Below, piece by piece: positions 1-9,028 of a DNA stretch of 39,263 nucleotides. How positions within the stretch are numbered: the first letter of the stretch is position 1; each line of letters starts with the position of its first letter. The stretch lies in assembly GCA_028713995.1 (NCBI GenBank), contig JAQTNF010000038.1, positions 1 to 39,263 on the forward strand. Reading direction: 5' to 3'. Below the pieces are notes generated by a model, which saw nothing but the letters and a program-made list of their open reading frames with translations, was not told the DNA's origin and did no database searches. The position numbers and the translations under genes are program-made. This DNA comes from Deltaproteobacteria bacterium. Lineage in GTDB: Bacteria; Myxococcota_A; Polyangia; JAAYKL01.

Positions 1-3000
1 TCGCGAGGTCCCATGACGATCCCAACAAGCCTCGGTTCCGAGGTGCGGCTCGCGTTTCGCTACAAGGGGTACAACGCGGACGCGTGGTGGATCTACGAGC
101 TGTGCGCGCTCGACACAAACGGGACCGGCTACCCGGAGCCCACGGACTGCGGCCGCTTCTTTGAGGACTTCGAGACGATCACCTATCCCGGTCTGCCATG
201 CGGATGGGTGGTGCGGGACGGGAGCGGAGACCAGAGCTCGGTGGACTGGCAGACGGGCGAATCGGAGTACTTCTATCCCACGGTGTTCCACAACTGGGAC
301 CGCTACCACAACGTCGTCCAGTTCCTGCTCACGCCGCCTTTCAGCATCCACCCGAACGGGTGCTCGTCCGACGCGGACTGCGAGCCTTTTGTGGCCGAGT
401 GCGTGGGAGGCAAGTCGCGGGTCTACGCCGGCCAGTGCTCGTCCGGGACCTGCTCGTATTCCCACGCGGACACCGATTGCGCGACGCTCGCGGTGCCTAC
501 GTCCGACGCGTGCGACGGGGACGATATCACGACGTACGCGGGGCCCGCGACCTGTGCGGCGGGCGTATGCGAGTTCGCGAAGACGACGACGCACTGTGCG
601 AACGGCTGCACAGTGGACGGTGACGGGACTGGTTCGTGCCTGGGTGCGGCCACGGGCTGCGGCGCGGCGCTCGCGGCGATGTACGCGGCCACGGGCGCGC
701 CGGGCGGCGATGTTTGGAGCTGGTCTTCCGGCAACGAGGGCTGGGGCCTGGACTCGCAGTCGTCGCCCTCTGGAAAATGGAACCGCAAGACCATCGGCCG
801 GACCGACGGCAACTCGATCGGCTTCTCCACGTGCGGCGGGTATTCCGACAACGCGGACTGGCGCACGAAGCTCACGAGTTCGTACAACCTGTCCGCGTGC
901 GTGGCGTGCAACGTGAATGTTGGTTTCTGGGCGTACGGCGAGACCGAGGCTGGCTACGACAAGCTGTACGCGCAGTGCAGCGGCGACGGGGGAAGCCAGT
1001 GGCTCACGGCCGGGGAGACGTCCGGCCCCAAGACGACGTGGACGGAGCAGACCTGGACCCTGCCCGCCGGGTGCATGACGTCCAATTTCAGGATGTCGTT
1101 TGATTTCAAGAGCGACGGGTGGGTGACCGCGCAAGGTTACGATGTGGACGACGTGCGGATCTCCCCGAACAGCGGTCCGGGCGCTGGAGAGGTGGAGACG
1201 CTGTCGTTCGACCAGGCGACCGGGTGGGCGTGCCACAGCGGCAATGACAACGAAGCGCTCAAAGTGCACGTGTACTTCACCCGGCATAGCGGCGGCGCGC
1301 CTTGGGAGCGCGTGGTGACCGCGGACGTTTCGCGGGAGCAGGCCGTGGCGGACGCGTGCAACGGAGCGGCCGGGCACGGGTGGGTGCTCATGTACGACCC
1401 CGAACTCATGCGCTGGCTGGGGAGCGAGCCGTACACGGTGCGCGCCTTTTCCACGCCTCCGTCCGCGTGCGGCGGCGACGCGTGGGAGCTTCCGAAGAAG
1501 GGGAACACCAAGGTACTCTTCGTCGCCAATGGCAATTACACACAGGATGCCGATATCGAAAAGCACCTGGAGGATCTCGGAAATTACAGCGTAACCGTGA
1601 TGAAGGACTCGGAGCTGTGCTCTTACACCGACCTCAGCAGCTACGACCTCTTCATCCTTACGGGATTCGCGGGCGGCTTGTCCTCGGGTTCGCTTTCCGC
1701 CATCGAGAACACCGGCAAGCCGGTTCTCATCATCTCGTACCGTGGCCATCGATACGCTCAGGAATTCGGCCTTGTTGTTCCGGCGCTGGACTGCGATTCG
1801 TACCCGTCGCAGTGCAAGACCGATTGCGTGGACACCCTCTACGTCGGCGGCTCTGGACATCCGATTACATCCGGGTTGCCGAGCCCGCTGGTAGCGTACA
1901 ATCTGCCCGAGATCATGTACGATGTCGGCGTGGGGAACCTGACAAGCGGAGTGACGCCTCTCATATACTCCGACAGCGGGCACAACCGGGCCGTCGTCTG
2001 GGTGGACGATGCTCGGCACATCGTCGTCACGGGAGGATACGATACAGGGCATTACACCGCGGATGGGTGGGAGCTCTTCGACCGGTTGCTTGGCTATTTC
2101 TCTCCCGTGAGCGTCCAAGGGACATGGGTGGGTTCCCCAACAATGAATGATTCGATTTTCATCAACGCCGTGTCCGCACCCGGCGGGGGCCTCCTCGCAT
2201 CCACGAGCTTCGGCGACGTATACCGAGTGAGTGATACGGGAGCGACCTCGCTGCTCTTTGACGGAAACTCGGATGTCCCGCGACCCCGCGCCCTGTTGAA
2301 TCCGGCAGGCAACACCTTCATCGTACGGGATGCCGAGTCCATCTCGTTGTATGACGCGGACGGCACTCTTCTCGGAACGTCTGCGGTCGAGGGTGCGCAC
2401 TTTTCTCGACCTGTTACAAACACGGAGCTCATCTTTGTTCCGCAATGGAATGCTGATATAGGAGAAGGGGAGTCTGAAAATCCGGTCATCGGAGGAAGCA
2501 TCATCGACGCCGACGGAAACGTCCAATCTTCGTTTTCGGCTGAAGGTCTTAGGGGCCTGAATATCACTTCGGCCCGTATGATCTATCTGACACGCGATGA
2601 TATAGTGGTGCTGAACCTGCAAGGCGATGAGTTGTGGCGCGTTCCACAACGCGCCGAAAGCTTTGACGCCTCGGAGCAGGCGACGAAGCTCATTGTCGAA
2701 GATGGCCAAGACACCACGCGCGTGCTGCATTTCCACGGCGCGCTTCAGGCCCACGCCGTCAGCTTGGGGGGAGCTGTCTGGAACGTGGCCATGTCCCCGG
2801 ATGGTGTGTACTCCGCTGCAACGACGGAACAGGCCGTCCATATCTTCCACGACGGCGAGCTGCGCGTCTCAAAATCGCTGCCTGTAACCTACGCTGTATC
2901 TGTGGATGTTTCGAATCTTGGCGAGGTGGTTGTCGGAGGGCAAAACGCCGACGCGACGCCGCACCTTTTCCTTTTGGACAGGAACGGGAAGATCCTGTGG

Positions 3001-3129
3001 GAGGATCAGGGGACCAACGTCGACAGGTACGGGTGGCGGCCTGAGGTCAGGTTCCAGACCGGGGGCGAGGCCATCACGGCAAGGACGAAGAGCGGCATAG
3101 GCTTCTACCAAATCGAAAGGGGGTGGTGA
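1..3129 (+). CDS. Large exported Cys-rich multidomain protein, 5' end cut by window
   Basis: The frame is open from base 1. The first ATG (base 13) has no visible ribosome binding site, so the gene very probably begins upstream and its signal peptide is not seen. Counting from that ATG, residues about 115-210 hold Cys-rich repeats (for example CSSDADC and CANGC), probably disulphide-bonded outside the cytoplasm. A jelly-roll-like segment ending in a DVDDVRI motif follows, then a GWAC-type secreted module from about residue 400. Residues about 497-700 look like a flavodoxin/glutamine-amidotransferase-like (ThuA-like) fold, starting at TKVLFVANG. The last 300 residues resemble a beta-propeller. 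The architecture fits surface proteins of Myxococcota. No catalytic residues could be assigned, so the function is unknown. The next gene starts one base after its stop, so they are likely co-transcribed. Confidence 0.75.
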   Translation, partial: SRGPMTIPTSLGSEVRLAFRYKGYNADAWWIYELCALDTNGTGYPEPTDCGRFFEDFETITYPGLPCGWVVRDGSGDQSSVDWQTGESEYFYPTVFHNWDRYHNVVQFLLTPPFSIHPNGCSSDADCEPFVAECVGGKSRVYAGQCSSGTCSYSHADTDCATLAVPTSDACDGDDITTYAGPATCAAGVCEFAKTTTHCANGCTVDGDGTGSCLGAATGCGAALAAMYAATGAPGGDVWSWSSGNEGWGLDSQSSPSGKWNRKTIGRTDGNSIGFSTCGGYSDNADWRTKLTSSYNLSACVACNVNVGFWAYGETEAGYDKLYAQCSGDGGSQWLTAGETSGPKTTWTEQTWTLPAGCMTSNFRMSFDFKSDGWVTAQGYDVDDVRISPNSGPGAGEVETLSFDQATGWACHSGNDNEALKVHVYFTRHSGGAPWERVVTADVSREQAVADACNGAAGHGWVLMYDPELMRWLGSEPYTVRAFSTPPSACGGDAWELPKKGNTKVLFVANGNYTQDADIEKHLEDLGNYSVTVMKDSELCSYTDLSSYDLFILTGFAGGLSSGSLSAIENTGKPVLIISYRGHRYAQEFGLVVPALDCDSYPSQCKTDCVDTLYVGGSGHPITSGLPSPLVAYNLPEIMYDVGVGNLTSGVTPLIYSDSGHNRAVVWVDDARHIVVTGGYDTGHYTADGWELFDRLLGYFSPVSVQGTWVGSPTMNDSIFINAVSAPGGGLLASTSFGDVYRVSDTGATSLLFDGNSDVPRPRALLNPAGNTFIVRDAESISLYDADGTLLGTSAVEGAHFSRPVTNTELIFVPQWNADIGEGESENPVIGGSIIDADGNVQSSFSAEGLRGLNITSARMIYLTRDDIVVLNLQGDELWRVPQRAESFDASEQATKLIVEDGQDTTRVLHFHGALQAHAVSLGGAVWNVAMSPDGVYSAATTEQAVHIFHDGELRVSKSLPVTYAVSVDVSNLGEVVVGGQNADATPHLFLLDRNGKILWEDQGTNVDRYGWRPEVRFQTGGEAITARTKSGIGFYQIERGW

Positions 3130-3130
3130 G

Positions 3131-5425
3131 ATGAAACGGAATAACACCACATCGACCATCCTGGGCGTTCTGTGCGCGCTCGCGGCGCTTATGATCTCCG
3201 TCGACACGCTCGCCGGGGGCTACGAGCCTGCCAACAGTCTTGGATGGCCGTTATGGAACGCGGCGCAGAACCCGATGACGAGGCGGACACGCATCTGGAC
3301 TTCGCTCGGAGAGATACAAGAGACATGGCTCCATTCCGGGTACGACTTCCGCGGAAAGGTCGGCGATCGTGTCAAGACTATAGCAGGGGGATGGGTATTA
3401 TTCACGCATAATCTCCCGAATTGTAAGAGTTTAGACGGAGCCCCGAACGATTGCCGCGTCTACATTCAGGGGGTTCCAACGGACAGCAGCGGAAATGCCG
3501 TGAATGAGGCCAACGCAGATCATGAGTACGTCTATTATTATAGTCATCTCTGGTACGGAGATGACTTAGACGCAGCAACCACGCCTGATGGCGCGATCGT
3601 AAGTGCAGCGACCCGAAAGAAATTGGAGAACGCCGGTGGTAACGGACACCCAGTGCAGCCGAATACCGATGTCTCTGCCGGCACCGTCATTGCCCTCATT
3701 GCCGCTTTTCCCGATGCTGACGGCCCTTATGAAAACTGGGAACATCTGCACCTGGGCATCTTCGACAGGCTCGACAACTACAATGCCATTTCTTCGCTGA
3801 CTGCATTAATAAAAGGGAACGATCCCTATATGTACGATGCCGTGGACCCAACGGTACACGATATCTACCTGATGATGAATGAGGATGCCGATCCTGGCGA
3901 ATCTGCCAATTCCGTTCAACCGAGCGGGGAGTGTGGGGAAAGCCCACGCGATCATTACGACATCGTTGCCGAAGCGGATGATCGGTTCGAGCGAGCTGAG
4001 GATCTCAACTCTGGAGAGGAGGGGGACGATTGGTGGGTACCAGAAACGAGAGAAGGAGAACGGCTATCGGTGCACGAAGCGTGGTATAAAATTCAAAAAG
4101 TCGGGACGGGACTGCCTGAAGAGCCCACGGTGTGGTTTGATTTTGACAAAATGCCTTTCAACTGCATGAAGGATCCCTCAGAGTGGGGTTCGTGCCCGGA
4201 ATTCACCGATCAGAATTTCTGGGACCACTCCATCAACTTGGAGAGTGGTGCGGCGCATCCAGGATACAACTATTACAATATTATTTATAATGACAACAGT
4301 GACATGGCAAACGGAGGAATTGAATATGAGAATTACCTCATCCTCACGAACGCCTGGGGCATTGACGGAATGTGGGATGCCACCGATATGGATCGATATC
4401 CCGACGGACAGTATCAGATCACCGTCCGCGCTCTCGATCAGGCCGGTCGCATGGACCAGCGGAGTAAGTTGGTATACCTCGGGAATGGGGGCACGTGCAC
4501 GTGCGACAACCTGCCTCCGGCCATATATGTAAAGGACAATCCCGACGACGATGGCGCCATTCCATCCGAAAGTCCTCACTGGATAAGCTCCGATATTGTC
4601 ATTCTAGAACATACCCCCAATCCGGCGCGCCCTATTAACGAAGATATCTTCGGCGTCGCATCCGATGAGATCGATACAAACAAGCAATATGACGTCTGGG
4701 TGCGCGTGCATCGTTTGAATTGCGCGCCAACCGACGAGATCGAGGCCAAGGTCATCGCTCTTGACCCGGCGATGATCCTAAATCCGGACGATACAGCGGC
4801 GAATCCGGAATACATCACAAACGATCAATACGATCCCGGCGACAATGAATTTGTCGGATTCGGCACGGACAATAACATGTTTGAGTACATCGGCCCATTC
4901 CTTTGGGAGCCCAACCATACGGGGCATAGATGCTTGATTGCGCGTGTAAAGTTTGCCTCCGAGGGGGATCCCGCTGACGAATGGGGAGTGCCTGTACAGG
5001 AAGACAACCGTTATACGCAAAGGAACCTGCAAGCAGGTGGTAATAATTTCGAAATAAATAATCCGTATCAAACGGCGAAAAACATTGAAATCGAATTTGA
5101 CGCCCGCACCTTCCCAATAGAGAAGCCGGGCGCCAGTGTCACTCTTACCGTGGAGTATAACTCAGCGCTCTACAATGCATGGTCCAACGTTCCAGGCACG
5201 ACGCTCACCGTCAACTCCTCTGGGAAAATTGCACTTACATTGCACGGAAACAAGATTCGGCTGCCCGCGGCAACCTTGCCAGGGCTCATCCGTCTCGACG
5301 CTTCGGTAACTGGGGTTCTGCCGAGCGACATTCAGGGAACTTTCGTGGTGGACTTTTCCGAGTACGTCAACGGTGTTCTGTGGGGCGGGATGAGCTTTTA
5401 CATAGGCCAGGTGATACCAGAGTGA
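3131..5425 (+). CDS. Secreted M23 (LytM-type) metallopeptidase-like protein with long C-terminal region
   Basis: A Lys/Arg N-terminus, a hydrophobic stretch (about residues 9-27) and an LAG cleavage-like site make a signal peptide. The M23 peptidoglycan endopeptidase signature follows: HSGYD (His68, Asp72), GWV after a GD-type turn, YYSHL (His139) and HLHLGIFD (His205, His207). His68, Asp72 and His207 would bind zinc, and His139 and His205 would be catalytic by analogy with LytM. The core is stretched by insertions rich in Asp and Asn. The 550 residues after it carry no motif I recognise and look like Ig/beta-sandwich repeats with a CTC cysteine pair. M23 enzymes cut peptide cross-links in cell walls, so remodelling, predation or defence are possible roles. 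The gene starts one base after the previous stop. It is less GC-rich than its neighbours. Confidence 0.75.
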   Translation: MKRNNTTSTILGVLCALAALMISVDTLAGGYEPANSLGWPLWNAAQNPMTRRTRIWTSLGEIQETWLHSGYDFRGKVGDRVKTIAGGWVLFTHNLPNCKSLDGAPNDCRVYIQGVPTDSSGNAVNEANADHEYVYYYSHLWYGDDLDAATTPDGAIVSAATRKKLENAGGNGHPVQPNTDVSAGTVIALIAAFPDADGPYENWEHLHLGIFDRLDNYNAISSLTALIKGNDPYMYDAVDPTVHDIYLMMNEDADPGESANSVQPSGECGESPRDHYDIVAEADDRFERAEDLNSGEEGDDWWVPETREGERLSVHEAWYKIQKVGTGLPEEPTVWFDFDKMPFNCMKDPSEWGSCPEFTDQNFWDHSINLESGAAHPGYNYYNIIYNDNSDMANGGIEYENYLILTNAWGIDGMWDATDMDRYPDGQYQITVRALDQAGRMDQRSKLVYLGNGGTCTCDNLPPAIYVKDNPDDDGAIPSESPHWISSDIVILEHTPNPARPINEDIFGVASDEIDTNKQYDVWVRVHRLNCAPTDEIEAKVIALDPAMILNPDDTAANPEYITNDQYDPGDNEFVGFGTDNNMFEYIGPFLWEPNHTGHRCLIARVKFASEGDPADEWGVPVQEDNRYTQRNLQAGGNNFEINNPYQTAKNIEIEFDARTFPIEKPGASVTLTVEYNSALYNAWSNVPGTTLTVNSSGKIALTLHGNKIRLPAATLPGLIRLDASVTGVLPSDIQGTFVVDFSEYVNGVLWGGMSFYIGQVIPE

Positions 5426-5439
5426 TGGAGAGGTGCGCA

Positions 5440-6624
5440 TTGAAAAAAGTAGGCAAAACGAATGCATTTCGGATCGGTCTACAAATGTTGCTTTGTGTCG
5501 TTGTCACATCGTGGCCAGCCTGCTTCAAGGCGGGCAAGATTAACGCGGACGACAACGACACCGTTTCGGAAACCAACGATGGCACGGATTCCGACAGCGA
5601 TTCTGAATCCGGCAGTGGCGAGAGCACTGACACGGGAACCGGGACGCTTCATCAGGGTCAGCACCTGAGGGCGATCATGGGTACCGGCCCGAACGACATC
5701 TACGCGGCCGGCACGTGCGGGTTGTTGCTCCATTTCGACGGCAAGAAGTGGAACGAGGTAGACCTGGGGGTGGACGGAAGATTAAACGCCGTCTGGACCA
5801 TTGCGCAGGACAACGTCTTGGTCGGCGGTGAGAGCTTTGATGAATGTCATAGTGAAGATGTATCTGCCCACAAGGGTTTCATCCATCACTTCGACGGGTC
5901 ATCGTGGCAGAAAGTTTATGAGCGATCCGAGGACTATTCAGCCATACAATCCATTTGGGGCGCGTCCCCGAACGACATCTATGCGGGTGGCGATGACTAC
6001 CACCAATTGCATGGAAGTATAAATCATTTTGACGGTTCTTCTTGGTTGAACATATCCGCGGCTAACATTTATCCGGTTTGCAGTATTTGGGACGGTCAAC
6101 CTCAACACATTTGGGGATTTTCAAGCGGTGAACTATATATTTATTGTAGGGAACACGATGCTGATGATGTCTGGGCAGACCTCTTCTATTTCCCCGGTAG
6201 ATTCAACCAAGAATGTTCAATTATCAATCTGCCATCAGGCTATTCAAGCTTATCGGGAAGAGGAAGTGTTTGGGGCAGCTCGCCAGATGATGTCTTCGCG
6301 GTTAGAGACACAGGTCCAATAATATATCGATTTGACGGTATCAAATGGAGCGAGATGGCGACGGGTGGTGTAGAAGGGTTGCTGAGCATATGGGGTCTTG
6401 GTCCGAAAGACGTGTACGCCGTCGGTTTGGACGGACAGGTCCTCCACTACGACGGCGAGGCTTGGAATTCGATGAAAGCGAACATTGCTGGCGATCTTCT
6501 GGGCGTATGGGGAACAAAGGAGGCTATCTACGCGGTCGGCGACGACAACGCCAAGCTCCCCGATGAGGAGAGGAGCCCGGCCATCTACCGCTACGACGGC
6601 CAGAGTTGGAAGAGGGTGTATTGA
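5440..6624 (+). CDS. Lipoprotein-like beta-propeller protein, paralogue 1
   Basis: I prefer the TTG start at 5440 because GGAGAGG lies at 5427-5433. The ATG at 5425, which overlaps the preceding stop, is the alternative. The protein (about 394 aa) begins with KK, a hydrophobic core and a cysteine after SWPA, which suggests an exported lipoprotein, although Trp at -3 makes a poor lipobox. A low-complexity Asp/Ser/Glu/Thr linker ends in TDTGTGT. The rest is a series of repeats of the form GxxPxDIYAxG...HFDGxxW, typical of propeller proteins common in Myxococcota. Such proteins are usually surface-exposed binding scaffolds with no enzyme motif. The neighbouring downstream gene is a tandem copy. 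The middle part is AT-richer than the ends. Ligand unknown. Confidence 0.8.
   Translation: MKKVGKTNAFRIGLQMLLCVVVTSWPACFKAGKINADDNDTVSETNDGTDSDSDSESGSGESTDTGTGTLHQGQHLRAIMGTGPNDIYAAGTCGLLLHFDGKKWNEVDLGVDGRLNAVWTIAQDNVLVGGESFDECHSEDVSAHKGFIHHFDGSSWQKVYERSEDYSAIQSIWGASPNDIYAGGDDYHQLHGSINHFDGSSWLNISAANIYPVCSIWDGQPQHIWGFSSGELYIYCREHDADDVWADLFYFPGRFNQECSIINLPSGYSSLSGRGSVWGSSPDDVFAVRDTGPIIYRFDGIKWSEMATGGVEGLLSIWGLGPKDVYAVGLDGQVLHYDGEAWNSMKANIAGDLLGVWGTKEAIYAVGDDNAKLPDEERSPAIYRYDGQSWKRVY
6526..6605 (+). repeat. 80-base perfect direct repeat, copy 1
   Basis: Bases 6526-6605, near the 3' end of paralogue 1, are identical to 7737-7816 in paralogue 2, an offset of 1211 bases. The flanking coding sequence differs at many positions. 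Confidence 0.9.
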
Positions 6625-7835
6625 ATCCGAAAAAAGTAAAACGAGCCGCGGGAATGGAGGCGCTTCGAGCTGTCGCATCGATGTTGCTCTGTGTCATCGT
6701 CACGTCGTCATGGTCCGCCTGCTACAAGGCTGGCAAACCCGGGGAGGTCGATACCGATACGGCTTCAGGAACCGACAGCGACTCGGATTCCGACGGCGAT
6801 TCCGAATCCGATAGTGGCGAAAGCACGGACACGGGTACCGGGACACCTCACCAGGGCCAGCACCTGAGGGCGATCATGGGCACCGGCCCGGATGACATCT
6901 ATGCAGCCGGAACATGTGGCCTCCTGCTCCACTTCGACGGCAAGGAATGGACCGAGATCGATTTGGGCGCGGACAATACCTTTAATACGGTTTGGGCAGT
7001 TGCCAAGGAAAACGTGCTAGTCGGCGGCGCCGTCTATGACGAATGCAATAGCGAAGGGGCCTGTGGCCAAGGAATCATTTATCGTTTCGATGGAATGATA
7101 TGGCAAAGGGGGTTTGAACGAACGGAGGATTGTTCCGCCATTGTTTCCATATGGGGCGCATCTTCCGACAACATCTACGCTGTGGGAGGCTATAGCAGCG
7201 ATTCGCAGAGCGACATCAGTCATTTTGATGGTTCTTCCTGGTCGACCCTGTCCTCCTCTGGCATGGATCAGGTCTGCTATCTGGGGAGTGGTCATCGATG
7301 GAGTGACATTCCTCAAGCCATATGGGGATTTGCTAGTGCCGAAATATATATATATGCCGAATACTGCGGGGCAGACGAGATTATTTCCACGCTTTATTAT
7401 TTCCCACACATTTTCGATAAAACGTGTTCAATAATTGATGTAGCATCGGGATATTCGCACGGGCGGGGCATTGGGAGCATTTGGGGCAGTTCGCCCGAGG
7501 ATGTCTTCGCGGTCCGAGACACGGGGCCAGCGGTATATCGATATGACGGTACTGCATGGAGCGAGATGGAAACGGGTGGTGCGGAAGAATTGATGAGCAT
7601 CTGGGGTCTCGGCCCGAAAGACGTCTATGCCGTTGGTTTGAAAGGCAGAATCATACACTACGACGGCGATTCGTGGAAATCGATGAAGACGGGCATTGCC
7701 GGTGACCTCAGAGGCGTGTGGGGAACGAAAGAGGCGATCTACGCGGTCGGCGACGACAACGCCAAGCTCCCCGATGAGGAGAGGAGCCCGGCCATCTACC
7801 GCTACGACGGCCAGAGCTGGACGCGGGTGTATTGA
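6621..7835 (+). CDS. Lipoprotein-like beta-propeller protein, paralogue 2
   Basis: This is a tandem duplicate of the upstream gene, with the same order: a basic N-terminus, a hydrophobic core ending SWSAC, an acidic Asp/Ser linker ending TDTGTGT, then repeats of the GTGPDDIYAAG...HFDGKEW kind. I prefer the TTG at 6621, which overlaps the previous TGA (6622-6624) and has AGAGGG just upstream, giving about 404 aa. A start at 6606 would lie inside the previous gene. The 3' end shares an 80-base perfect identity with the upstream copy, while the central repeats have diverged. This suggests recent exchange at the ends and diversifying change in the middle. Probably a surface lipoprotein of unknown ligand, made with its neighbour. 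Confidence 0.8.
   Translation: MNPKKVKRAAGMEALRAVASMLLCVIVTSSWSACYKAGKPGEVDTDTASGTDSDSDSDGDSESDSGESTDTGTGTPHQGQHLRAIMGTGPDDIYAAGTCGLLLHFDGKEWTEIDLGADNTFNTVWAVAKENVLVGGAVYDECNSEGACGQGIIYRFDGMIWQRGFERTEDCSAIVSIWGASSDNIYAVGGYSSDSQSDISHFDGSSWSTLSSSGMDQVCYLGSGHRWSDIPQAIWGFASAEIYIYAEYCGADEIISTLYYFPHIFDKTCSIIDVASGYSHGRGIGSIWGSSPEDVFAVRDTGPAVYRYDGTAWSEMETGGAEELMSIWGLGPKDVYAVGLKGRIIHYDGDSWKSMKTGIAGDLRGVWGTKEAIYAVGDDNAKLPDEERSPAIYRYDGQSWTRVY
7737..7816 (+). repeat. 80-base perfect direct repeat, copy 2
   Basis: Second copy of the repeat at 6526-6605. Similarity continues past the stop codon: 7827-7841 matches 6616-6630 at 14 of 15 bases. The duplicated unit therefore ran through the intergenic junction. 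Confidence 0.9.
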
Positions 7836-7948
7836 GTCCGAGGGGTCGTCCAGCGGGCGAAAGCCCCCCGTCCGGTCGGAGCCGGGCCCGGCAGGCCGGA
7901 AGCGAGCCTTGCGACGGCAGCGGCAACGGGAACGCAACGGCAATGATA

Positions 7949-7978
7949 TTGACGAATCGGGCGGTTTGTAGGTAGGAT
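7949..7978 (+). promoter_or_regulatory. Putative sigma-70 promoter for the receiver-domain gene
   Basis: TTGACG (7949-7954), an 18-base spacer and TAGGAT (7973-7978) lie about 50 bases before the TTG start at 8027. The rest of 7836-8026 shows no gene. Confidence 0.4.
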
Positions 7979-8026
7979 TTCCTAACTTTTTGCTCGTTCC
8001 CCACAGGCGGGACCACGGAGGCGCCC

Positions 8027-9019
8027 TTGCCGAACAAGACGATCCTCTTTACCGACGACAGCGAGACCATGCGGCAGATCATGACGAAGGCCTTCGCGGT
8101 CGAGCCGTACGACGTGATCACGGTCCCTTCTGGCGAGGCTGCCATCATGAAGGCGCGCGAGCTCAAACCCGCCATCGTCATCGCCGACGCGGGCATGGCC
8201 GGGGTGACCGGCTACGACGTGTGCAAGGCCGTGCGCCAGGATCCGGCCCTCGGGCAGACGCCGGTCATCATCATGTCGGGCGTGTCGAACCCGTATGACG
8301 AGGCGCGCGGCAAGGAGGTCGGCGCCACCGAGCACGTGCGCAAGCCCTTCGACACCGCGCAGCTCATCGAAAAGGTGGGGATGCTGACCGCCGTGACCGC
8401 GGCCAGGCCCTTGGCCGCAACGCCGGTCCCACCAGCGCCCAGGCCGTCCATGCCGATCGCCGCGCCGAGGCCTCTCACTGAAAAGCCGATGGTCGCGCCG
8501 GCTCCGCCCGGGCCCATCGTGTCGCCCATCGTGTCCGCGCCTCCAGCGAGCGGGACCATGGAGTTCGGCAGGCCGAGCGTGAGGCCCGTACAACCGCGCC
8601 CGATGCCGGTACAGGCGTCGCAGCGTGCGCCCGAGAGACGGGAGCCCGAGCCCATCGAGCTCGGCCCGCAGGACGAGACGCACGACGAGGGGCAGTTCCA
8701 CGTGGGCACCCTGGCCGAGCTGGCCCAGATGGATCACAAGGCTCGCCCTCTGGAGCACGTCCACGAGGAAGAGGCCATCGACCTCACGATCGAGACCAAG
8801 CCCAAGCCCATCGTCCCGGCACCGGTCGCCGCGGTCCGCCGCGAGGCTGTCAAGGCGGGCGCCGACGTGGCCGCCCAGGTGGGCGGGCTCACGGCCGAGC
8901 AGGCCGCCGCCATCCAGGCGCTCACCGCGGACGTGGTCGAACGCGTGGTGTGGGAAGTGGTGCCGGATCTCGCCGAGACCATCATCCGTGAGGAGCTCGC
9001 CAAGCTGCTCAAGGAGTAG
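8027..9019 (+). CDS. Response-regulator receiver protein with Pro-rich linker and conserved-looking C-terminal helix
   Basis: The TTG start is supported by GGAGG at 8017-8021. Residues 4-120 are a CheY-like receiver domain: acidic pair Asp10-Asp11, phospho-acceptor Asp54, Ser84 and Lys106 in RKPF. No DNA-binding, GGDEF or kinase domain follows. Instead there is a Pro/Ala-rich linker (about 130-215), an acidic stretch, and a C-terminal helical segment of about 45 residues containing VERVVWEVVPDLAETIIREE. A phosphorylation-controlled scaffold or polarity protein, as known for receiver-plus-linker proteins of Myxococcus (RomR, FrzS), would fit, but that is inference. No partner kinase is present in the window. 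serS begins nine bases after the stop and could be co-transcribed. Confidence 0.88.
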   Translation: MPNKTILFTDDSETMRQIMTKAFAVEPYDVITVPSGEAAIMKARELKPAIVIADAGMAGVTGYDVCKAVRQDPALGQTPVIIMSGVSNPYDEARGKEVGATEHVRKPFDTAQLIEKVGMLTAVTAARPLAATPVPPAPRPSMPIAAPRPLTEKPMVAPAPPGPIVSPIVSAPPASGTMEFGRPSVRPVQPRPMPVQASQRAPERREPEPIELGPQDETHDEGQFHVGTLAELAQMDHKARPLEHVHEEEAIDLTIETKPKPIVPAPVAAVRREAVKAGADVAAQVGGLTAEQAAAIQALTADVVERVVWEVVPDLAETIIREELAKLLKE

Positions 9020-9028
9020 CTCCACCTC

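Noticed and set aside
7973-7991. TAGGATTTCCTA followed by a T-run as a terminator for the lipoprotein genes
   Set aside because: The stem is only five base pairs with a two-base loop and it overlaps the better promoter match for the receiver gene.
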